Part shown: one piece after another, positions 56,001-64,000 of the stretch
Layout of the letters: each line of letters opens with the position of its first letter
How positions within the stretch are numbered: the stretch's first letter is position 1
Assembly (NCBI GenBank): GCA_006503535.1
Contig: QYRS01000013.1
Coordinates: 372,001-436,000 of the forward strand
Direction: 5' to 3'
DNA: 64,000 bases
Source of the DNA: Arthrinium phaeospermum
Lineage: Eukaryota; Ascomycota; Sordariomycetes; Amphisphaeriales; Apiosporaceae
Position numbers and translations under genes: made by a program
Notes under the pieces: model-generated
Told to the model about the DNA's origin: nothing
The model's database searches: none
What the model saw: only the letters and a program-made list of their open reading frames with translations

Positions 56001-58149
56001 GATGCCTACCCGCACGCACCTGCTTCGGTAGGGTACCATCAATTGAGAGCTACCACTCCATCGAACAAGGTGCGTTAGGTGCAATCCCAGACCCAGTCCA
56101 GCAGGCCAGCCAATTGACTCGGGCGTTCTTTGAGTCTGTGACAGGCCTGTGAAGGGACAGGGAAGGGTAATAGAACCGCAGCAGGGGTGCTTCATGTGAA
56201 CGTTGTGGTGATATGACCCCCGCTGTCACTATCTCAAATTGATTTGCCCAAATGGGCATAGTCATCGTGGTATCCTGGACGGAGGTAGGCACTAGGCAAG
56301 GGAACAAGTTCAACCACTCGAGCTTGCATCAAGGGGGGGCTTGTTCATTTGCAAAGAGAGAAAGAGGAGGGAGAGAGAGAGCGCGCGAGAAAGCTTGGGG
56401 GAGATGGCATGGCATGGTGCCTTCTCTGTACATCTGATTGATCCCACTGGTCAGGTCATTCGTTCATTATCCATCCATTGATGGATTAGGTAGACACACG
56501 CTCGCTGCCCGGTACTGGCTCCTCCTACCCAATTTCTCAATCTCTCTCCTTCGAACCCTCCTCGTCCGTCCTCCGTGCCAGTCAAGGTTATGTCGTGAAC
56601 GTCGTGTCTTGCTTTTCGTTCCATACATAGTAGGCCGACAGACAGTGTCTCTCTTTCTTTTTGCCTTGGCAGCCATCAGCAGCAGTAGTATACTGGACTG
56701 TTTTTGTTCTTTTTCTCTGTCTGTCTCTCTCTCGCTCTCGTGTTGGTTTTCATGCCTGGCTTCCTTCCTTGGACTTTGAACTCGAACTTGGACCTGGGAC
56801 CCGGGACCTGGATTGGGACTTGGACTCGAATTCGAACTGTGCGATAGGTTGCAATCCGATCCAGTAAACCGACCGGGTTGCTTGAACTCTTCGAATCCAT
56901 CCGCCGCCTCGACTCGGTATCGCAATACGGCCTCGACCTTTGTGGAATCTGGACCCATTTACTTGCGCGCTCATGCTCCTTAGCACTTTAAACGCAGTCT
57001 CTCGCTCCGTCCCGCAAGCCTTCTGCAAAAACAAGCTCGCACCGCCAGGCCGACCATAATCGCAGCGCGCCCACCTTCATCGTCTGAATTTCCTTTGACT
57101 TTCACCCAGGACGACCAATCCCCCCGAGGCCCGCCGCCCACCGCCCAACGCAGTGCATTGCCACACGGCCATCCAGCCTTTGATTTGCTACCATCGCCTG
57201 TCGTCTCAGAGATTGGTCTCTATTCCACGACATACCCACTCACCACCCGAACAACTCATCTCTACAGGCTACAGGGGTCAGCACACCTGCTTCCTCTCCT
57301 CTCCTTTCGCTCCTGCCGCTGCCTCGTTTCTTTGGTGCACCCAAACATTTTGTGATATAGAAGCGCAATAATCGAGAAACGCCGCTCAGACATCCCACTG
57401 GCTTGTTTCGCTATAAGCAAGAAGTTGGTCGAAAAAAAGCAAAGAAAAAGCAACAGGCGGACCAGATACCGAGGCCGATTCGTTTCCGATCTCAGACATT
57501 CCGATTCCGGGCTGAATCAATTAAAGCTGTCAGGGTCCTCTGGCACTCCCACACCACCCCTCGTTGCGCTGGACAGGCTTTTGTACGTCATCTGATCTTC
57601 TATTCCCTAATGCTCTATGCATACATTCTCCGGGCTCGCAACCGACTCCGAGGATGGAGAGCAGCGCAAACAGAGCCTTTGCCAGTCCGAGTCGAGGACA
57701 TGCTCAGCTAACAGAACACCGCAGTCGATCCTTTGCTTGTGCGATATTGCAAGTGCTGAGATAGCTACCCGAGCGTTGGCAGTTACACCACTACCAGCCT
57801 CACCGACGACCACACATATACTCCATAACAGTCGCAACTATTCGCACAACCGCCACCCGCGCATTTGTGGGCCAGCGTTTGCTTCTGAGTTGTCATACTT
57901 CCGCTGGTCAGCTTTGGAAAAGAGCTGACAGACGTGGTCCCGTGGCTGCATGGCCGCAGGCGTTACTGTACTACGAAAAACCCTAAATGCTATTGTGCAG
58001 CAACGGGCTATATTAATCACAGGCTCGAGACTGATGGAGCAATAGTCTGCGTAAAACCAGCATCATCATATAATCGGCCGCTGGCTTTTGCGTCACTTTG
58101 CTCGGAATTTAATTCATTAAGTGGCCCGACGTCGATCCGAGATCAAACA
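53024..58149. other. 5.1-kb gene desert upstream of the kinesin gene
   Basis: No supportable gene. The interval 53490-53740 is strikingly AT-rich compared with its surroundings. TACGGAGTA occurs at 54955-54963. From 56340 to 57400 the strand is rich in CT tracts, and an imperfect hexamer repeat lies at 56763-56842; this part probably includes the kinesin promoter and a long 5' leader. The kinesin frame is open without an ATG from 57934 to the start codon. Confidence 0.65.
56763..56842. repeat. Imperfect hexanucleotide minisatellite
   Basis: About twelve degenerate units related to CTTGGA / CTCGAA / CCTGGG follow each other with a period near six. The copies vary, so it is an old or decaying array. 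It lies about 1.3 kb upstream of the kinesin start codon. Confidence 0.75.
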
Positions 58150-61056
58150 ATGGCCACAATACCTAGGCCGTCACGCCCTTCAGCTGGGCCGCCAACCTCG
58201 GCGCTGCCTGCTTTACCTGTTCCCAAAACGCGCAAGAGTACCGGAAATCTCCACGCGGCGAGTAGGTCACCAAGCACACCGCGAAGCGGTCTTCGCGCAC
58301 CGTCGGCGGCACACCTGCCGCCTCCAGCTCCGGCTCCCACTTCGGCTCTCCCGACCCCTAAAGGCGCGGCTACCCCCAATGGAAAGACGATACGCAAAAC
58401 AGTCAGCATCAACTCGTTCCCGCAGCCCCCCAAGGGTGACTCGCGCATTTCCAGTCTTCCGCCTAGCCCATTGTCAGGCGCAACCGGAGCATCAAGGAAA
58501 TCGAGGCCATCTACTGCGCCCAAAGTGAATCACGGAGTACCCAGTTTATTGACTGGAGGCGGCGACAGCAAATCTATCCTCAGCAGTAATAATGTCCGGA
58601 ACTCTGATGGACTCATTAGCATCGCTTCACCTCCGCAGAGCCGCAGTTCTTCGGCCCAAGATTCTTACTCGACTTCAGCTACGACTTATGATGATCCCAC
58701 CGACCTTAGCTCAACCCCCACAAACGACAAAAGGTCCTCCAAGGGCATAGATGGCAAAGGCAACGTTGTTGTCAGCGTGCGAGTGCGGCCGGATGCTGGC
58801 GCCAGCGAGCAGGGGCGGGTTGAGGGCGAATGGATGGTGGATGGTAGGAAGTCGCTGGTCTCGTATCGAGGCAAAGAAGGCGGTGACTACCACTACGACA
58901 ATGTTTTCGCAACTCATGACGACAACAGCAGGGTGTACGACCATACAGCGAAGCGGTTAGTCCGAAGGGTCATGGAAGGTTATCACGGCACCGTGTTTGC
59001 CTATGGTATGACGGGTACGGGTAAGACGTTCTCGATGCAAGGAACGGCCTCGTCTCCCGGTGTTATTCCGCTCGCCATCACCGATATCTTCTCCTACATC
59101 CGGGAAACGCCATCGCGAGAGTTTCTGCTGCGTGTCAGCTATCTTGAGATCTACAATGAAAAGATCCACGATCTGTTGAGTATGTCTACCAGCGGAGCCG
59201 GAGCTGCTGGTGCACAAGAAGAAATCAAACTACGAGAGGACAGCAAACGTGGCGTCTATGCAACTCCCCTAAAGGAAGAAATCGTCCAGAGTCCAACACA
59301 GCTTCTACGGGTAATTGCCCGTGGTGACCAAGCCCGTAGGACAGCCAGCACGCAGTTCAACGCCAGGAGTTCTCGCAGTCACGCTGTTGTGCAGATCGTC
59401 GTCGAGAGTAGAGAACGGATGCCAGCGTCCGGAGCGGACAACAAACGCTCAGGCTTAGTTCCCGGCGGTGTCCGTGTCTCGACTCTAAGCTTGATCGATC
59501 TTGCTGGTTCTGAAAAGGCTGCCGAAACCAAGGAGCGACGGCAGGAAGGAGGCCATATCAACAAGAGTCTGTTGACCCTAGGAAATGTCATCTCGAAGCT
59601 GTCGGACGCCAAGAAGAAAGACGGCGCCTCGTTGGACCTCAAACATCTTCCGTACAGAGACAGCAAGTTAACGAGGTTGTTGCAAGGGGCCCTATCGGGA
59701 AATTCCCTCGTCAGTATCCTTTGCACCATCCAGATTGGTGCTGCTGGGAGTGCTGCTTCTTCTAATAGCCATACGGCAGAGACCATCAATACTCTGAAGT
59801 TTGCTGCCCGTGCAAAGAACAGCATTGTCAGCCATGCTAAGAAGGCCGAGGAAGCTTTGGGTGCCGGTGGTGAGGGCGGAGCTAGGGTCCTGCTCGAACG
59901 GTACCGCATGGAGATCTTGGAGCTTCGATCCCAACTCGAAACACAGGTCAAGAACAAGGCGCCTGTTGTCGAGACAGAAGAAGAGGAGGTCATAAAGGAA
60001 GTTGTGGAGGAGCGCTTGCGAGAAAAGGAGGCCGAGGCAAGGCACGAGGAGCAGATGCTGGAGATGCAGCTTGCGCGTACCGCCTTGAAAGAACGAATTG
60101 ATCATCTGAACAAGCTAATCCTGAGCTCCAAATCGATTGGTGTCAACAGCAGCGGATCCTACAGTGCTTTGGGCATACACCATCGCTTCTCTCAGTCTTC
60201 ACTGGCTCCGTCTGTCCGGACCTCGATTGCCGCGTCTTCCAAGAGCCATCCCATTTTAGAGAGGACGAGCTCGATGAATTCTTCGTCGTCGACAATCGGC
60301 CGGCGGTCGAATCTCCAGCGACGGTCGAACTCCGGCGAGCCATCAGCCGAGGAGGAGGACAGCGTCGGCGAGTATGGCGATGGCGTTGCTTCTCTGGCAG
60401 CCCAAAACCAAGCTTTGCAAAACGATCTGGCCGACAAAAATCGGTATATAGCCACTCTCGAAAAACGGCTCCTTCACGCAAGGCGGGCGAGCTCGTCTCG
60501 CACATCAGTTGGGTTCTCCGCGCCCAACAAGGGCATCATGGTTGGCGAGGACCATAGCGTCTCCGCTGTGCTCAAAGAGAAGGATGCCGAGATCGCGGAA
60601 CTCCGGGCGAGGCTAGATGACAAGGACCGTATGCTTGGTGCTCTACGCAGTGCAGCGCGCTCGAGGGATGCTGCTGAAGGGCTTGATAAGGGGACCCCAA
60701 AACCCGAGGTACGCGAGGGACGAACGTCTCTGCTGTATGAGCAGGCTGCCAGTCCTCCACCGTCCGGGGCGCTACCAGACCCGCCTATGGCCGGGCGGAA
60801 GAGCTCCTCCTCGTCCGACAATGAGCGTAGGAGGCCCAAATCGGTTGACGAGATGAGCCGCATCCTAGATGAGATGATACAAGAGAAGGTCGAAAGCGGC
60901 CATGCAGTTAGAGGTTCGCGAGGCAGCGTCCGCATCGCGAGCGACGGTCGAAAGATCCATGTCCCGGCCGAGGCAGGGGCTACGGGCAAGGCCGAGCAAC
61001 TCCGGGAGAGCCCAACGATTGCGCACGAGTCTCATGAGGTAGCCCTTGAGGCGTGA
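58150..61056 (+). CDS. KIP2: Kinesin-like motor protein (kinesin-7, Kip2/KipA type)
   Basis: A single-exon, 968-residue protein. A disordered Ser/Pro-rich N-terminus of about 200 residues, typical of Kip2-type motors, precedes the motor domain that starts near VVVSVRVRPD. The P-loop GMTGTGKTFSM is at about 288-298, switch I NARSSRSH at about 404, switch II LIDLAGSE at about 448, and HINKSLLTLGNVISKL at about 467-482. A predicted coiled coil follows (ERYRMEILELRSQLETQ; REKEAEARHEEQMLEMQL), then a basic Ser-rich segment and a second short coiled coil near residue 750. The GMTGTGKT form and the order of parts fit Kip2/KipA, which travels to microtubule plus ends and, in hyphae, helps keep polarised growth on line. 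The ATG at 58150 begins MATIPRPSRPS; upstream in-frame sequence has no ATG. Confidence 0.93.
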   Translation: MATIPRPSRPSAGPPTSALPALPVPKTRKSTGNLHAASRSPSTPRSGLRAPSAAHLPPPAPAPTSALPTPKGAATPNGKTIRKTVSINSFPQPPKGDSRISSLPPSPLSGATGASRKSRPSTAPKVNHGVPSLLTGGGDSKSILSSNNVRNSDGLISIASPPQSRSSSAQDSYSTSATTYDDPTDLSSTPTNDKRSSKGIDGKGNVVVSVRVRPDAGASEQGRVEGEWMVDGRKSLVSYRGKEGGDYHYDNVFATHDDNSRVYDHTAKRLVRRVMEGYHGTVFAYGMTGTGKTFSMQGTASSPGVIPLAITDIFSYIRETPSREFLLRVSYLEIYNEKIHDLLSMSTSGAGAAGAQEEIKLREDSKRGVYATPLKEEIVQSPTQLLRVIARGDQARRTASTQFNARSSRSHAVVQIVVESRERMPASGADNKRSGLVPGGVRVSTLSLIDLAGSEKAAETKERRQEGGHINKSLLTLGNVISKLSDAKKKDGASLDLKHLPYRDSKLTRLLQGALSGNSLVSILCTIQIGAAGSAASSNSHTAETINTLKFAARAKNSIVSHAKKAEEALGAGGEGGARVLLERYRMEILELRSQLETQVKNKAPVVETEEEEVIKEVVEERLREKEAEARHEEQMLEMQLARTALKERIDHLNKLILSSKSIGVNSSGSYSALGIHHRFSQSSLAPSVRTSIAASSKSHPILERTSSMNSSSSTIGRRSNLQRRSNSGEPSAEEEDSVGEYGDGVASLAAQNQALQNDLADKNRYIATLEKRLLHARRASSSRTSVGFSAPNKGIMVGEDHSVSAVLKEKDAEIAELRARLDDKDRMLGALRSAARSRDAAEGLDKGTPKPEVREGRTSLLYEQAASPPPSGALPDPPMAGRKSSSSSDNERRRPKSVDEMSRILDEMIQEKVESGHAVRGSRGSVRIASDGRKIHVPAEAGATGKAEQLRESPTIAHESHEVALEA

Positions 61057-64000
61057 GAGTGATGTGGCTCCTTCAGGGGCATGTACAATTTTTATATTGG
61101 GGACACGGCGGGGGTGCCAAAGTCTCGGGGATACGGCGTTTTTGGTTGGGATTGCTTGTGTCCGTTTCTTTTATACCCCATCATATTGCGCTATTTGCTA
61201 CGACAGGAGTGTTTGTGGATGTGGACGATGCCCTGAACGACGGGAAGAAACCGATGGTCTGGGTCAATAATTTCTATTCTCAAAAGATGCCTCGGGAAGG
61301 AGCTGCTTGTCCTCCGCAGGACCGGCGGCCACGTTATATAATGAGCGGGTCCTGGTTGTATCTTCACTGTTCTTCTCTTTCATTCACCATGTATTCATTC
61401 TTTTGTCACTGCCGCAGCTCCTGGAGAAAAAGGGTTAAAAATTCCATCCATAGGGACGATAGATGCCATCTATCGCAGCGGACTTGATGCCTTGCATGTA
61501 ATATTAGCCGACGAAAAAAGAAACGTCGAAATGGACCCCGGGGAAGAGAAAAATAAACAATCGATTCCAAGACTATTGACCACACGACGACACTGAGTCC
61601 AATCCTTGTATGATGCGTCGAGAAAGACATGCGTTATTGCCTCTGCGTAAACGATACTTAGCTGTGTCTAATATCTGAGACATGCTGACGGTGGTGGCGT
61701 TGTCTATGTATATTATGTGTAGGTTTGTACGGATACATGCTGAATTTATCCTGCTCAGCCGCGGCACCATTTGGACTCGGCTCCCTGGCCAGGAGCAAAA
61801 GCTGCTTGAAGAGTTGCGGGCAGATTACCGTGACTGTGGGCAATAACAGATGACTGCATCCAACACGAGCTGGCAGATGATATCAGGAGACTGACCCTTT
61901 TCCAGGACCCCCCCTCACCCCTCACCAGGAAAAACCGTGCTAATGCCAGGGCAAATGCAACGGTTAAACGGGACGAAGCGAGGACAGCCCTTTTCCGAAA
62001 CCAAAAAAGAAAAGAGACCAACTCTCTCTCTCTCCCTCCCGCTCCATCTCTAGCATCGCCCACTACAGACAATAGCGTCTTCTTTTCGGGGGGCACGGGA
62101 AGACTCGGTAGCCGACTTCTACGACTAGTGCGGAAAAACCACTTTTTCCCACCAGCGCGGCGCCTTTCTGTCAACCCAGGCACCAGGTACTTGAGCTCGT
62201 GTGGTTTGTTAGCTGGCCCGCGCCCCCTCCTTTGTTAGTGCAGTAGGGGCGCTGCAAGCAGGAGGAGAGGGCAGGTGTCACCCAAAGTGCCCTCAAGCCA
62301 TGTCGTTCGTCCACTCGGTCGGCGCCCGGCATGGTTGGGTTGGGCAGACCGACAGACACGAGCGAACGAGCGAGAGCGAGCGAGAGCCATAACACGAAGG
62401 ATCCTGGTCCCGCCTCGTTTTGACCTGCCTGCCCTTGGGTGTGTGTGTGTGTGCCCGCCCACCTCTTATTATTGAAATATTATTTTTGGTCTCCTCTTGG
62501 GTTCTTCCTGTCAGCCGGGTCGTATACATCAAACGGCCAACGGCATTTGCGAAACAAAAACAGGCGCTCGTGGTAGGCTTCCATATTATTTGCTCAACGA
62601 CCGACGGCCTGCCTTGTTGGGTAGGCCCCAGTCTCCAGCAGCAGACTATCTATCTATCATCTATTTACTTGAGGATACGGAGTACATGTAAATTCACCAG
62701 CCGTGCGGAACGAACGCGCGCATCTGCCCGTTGGTTGGCTGGCTGGGGCGGAAGCCGGTCAGACTACATACATACATACGGGCGAGCAGTAGGGGCGAGT
62801 GCCTGGAGGTTAGGTCAGAATAGGTGGTCGGCAGTAGGCCTAGTCGGCAGTCGCATTCACCCTACATACCTACTTGTGCTGCTGGGTTGCTAGGTACTTA
62901 CAGTAGCAGGTTGCAGAGATCGGCGGCGAGATTTATGCGCTCCCATTGGTGCGTCTTTCTTCACAAGCTGCAGTCAGAGTCCGAAAGTCGATTACTACAG
63001 TAGATCCGCCCGGGGGGCACCCCTCTCCGCAGATCGTTAGACTGTTTCAGAAGGCTCAGGGGGGGTGGGAGTGGATCGACCAAAATAGCTTAGGGGGCTT
63101 GGAAAGCGACAGGGAAAAAGGACCCTTTGGAAAAATAAAATGGCATCTTGGGTGCTGGGCTGCGCTTTTCGGGCTGCCCTCCACACATGCCACGCGAGAT
63201 GCAGATAGATGGGTTTGTTTGATGGACGGACAGAGGTAGGCAGACTTTTTATTCGCAGGCGTTTGTAGCAATCAACCCCAGACTTGGCCCGGCATCCTTT
63301 ATTGTTACAGAAGGTGCGAGCAAGCAAGCAAGCAAGCAGGCAGACAGGCAGGTACGGCAGGCAGGCAGCTAACCTACATACTTACCCAGCCAGCCTGGTC
63401 GTCGAGTTGCTCTGTTAATACCATACAAACTGTAGCATACACAACACAACATACAGGACGACAGCGCACTCTGAGCTCACGAGATGCTATGTCGTCTGGA
63501 TCATCCATCTCCTTTCCCTGTCCTCCTTGTCCTTCAGACCTGTTGCCCAATGACATGACCCTGGCTTGGCCCCCTCTCTTGCCCGCCCCCCCTTTCAGCT
63601 TGTTCTTTGCAAATCCTCATTTTCTTTGGATGCAACGCTGGAACCACCGAACCGTTGCTTATTCCCATGTGACATCATCTGGCGGGGCCTGTTCCTGCTC
63701 GCTTGCCCATCCACCCTCGAATTCCCATCCACACTCCCACATCGCATCCCCCGTGCTGGTCCCGTCAGCCTGTCGCCGGTCTTTTTTGGTTTGTACATAT
63801 CTCGCATCCATTGGGATACCACCGTCAGGGAATTCGATCTGGCAGCTGGTTAGCCATCTCGTATCCCTACTACTTCCCGAGATCCAAGCACACATCCATT
63901 TATCCATCCATCCATCAACCCTTTGCCATCCATCCAGCAACATCTGCATCCGCATCCGTCTTGTCATTCGCTTGTAGCCGGGGCAGACCAACAGCGCCCC
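61057..64000. other. 2.9-kb gene desert at the right edge
   Basis: No gene is visible after the kinesin stop. TACGGAGTA occurs at 62676-62684. There are GCAAGCAAGCAGGCAGGCAG-type tetranucleotide runs at about 63321-63368, CATACATACATACG near 62767 and CATCCATCCATC near 63890-63920. The pyrimidine-rich last 500 nt could be the promoter of a gene beyond the window. Confidence 0.55.

Noticed and set aside
63321..63368. GCAAGCAAGCAGGCAGGC-type run considered as telomere-like or CRISPR-like repeat
   Set aside because: The unit is a simple tetranucleotide without spacers and does not match TTAGGG; it is plain low-complexity sequence.

Overview
The window is a stretch of filamentous ascomycete chromosome (Pezizomycotina, most likely Sordariomycetes and perhaps Hypocreales; this is inference from protein style, not a search). 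The genes carry short introns of about 55-200 nt, almost all with GT...AG ends and CTAAC/CTGAC-type branch sites. The protein set is typically fungal: a Rim15-type kinase, endopolyphosphatase, a Kip2/KipA-type kinesin, a fungal STK19-domain protein and eIF3d. Fifteen protein-coding genes can be supported. I found no rRNA, tRNA, transposon or CRISPR array. Where I give exon joins, every joined reading frame has a length divisible by three.

Layout, left to right. 1671-4306(+): eight-exon cytosolic GH15 glucosidase with a 13-nt microexon. 4821-5906(-): PrsW-like intramembrane protease. 6581-7852(-): membrane-anchored GH5 hydrolase. 9042-10897(-): four-exon Frizzled-like seven-helix protein. 10898-20573: a 9.7-kb gene desert. 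20574-26398(-): Rim15-type PAS/kinase/receiver protein with an unresolved N-terminus. 26.6-31.35 kb: second desert, holding a pair of adjacent hairpins. 31353-32261(-): lysophospholipid acyltransferase. 34538-36148(+): bZIP factor. 37003-38880(+): eIF3d. 39598-40632(+): ribulose-phosphate 3-epimerase. 41128-43158(-): Tpa1/Ofd1-type prolyl hydroxylase. 44067-45444(+): class V PLP enzyme. 45756-48048(-): endopolyphosphatase Ppn1. 50342-51136(-): histidine phosphatase. 51833-53023(+): STK19-domain protein. 53.0-58.15 kb: third desert. 58150-61056(+): Kip2/KipA-like kinesin. 61057-64000: fourth desert, running off the window.

The genes do not form a metabolic cluster. They are a mix of housekeeping (eIF3d, epimerase, acyltransferase), nutrient and stress signalling (Rim15, Ppn1, bZIP), the oxygen-dependent Tpa1/Ofd1 hydroxylase and cytoskeleton (kinesin). 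Three gene pairs are divergent and could share promoters: acyltransferase/bZIP, Tpa1/class V enzyme, and histidine phosphatase/STK19.

The most unusual signal is in the histidine phosphatase gene. The family-conserved frame is restored only by a 9-nt microexon followed by a 60-nt intron with AT...AC ends (5' ATAAGT, internal CTGAC, 3' CACAC), in an organism group not expected to have the minor spliceosome. Other points of interest are two very small exons in the GH15 gene, an apparent frame break at the Rim15 N-terminus, a Glu in place of the phospho-acceptor Asp in the Rim15 receiver domain, the loss of the catalytic Cys in the NifS-like enzyme, and a dispersed TACGGAGTA motif confined to non-coding DNA.
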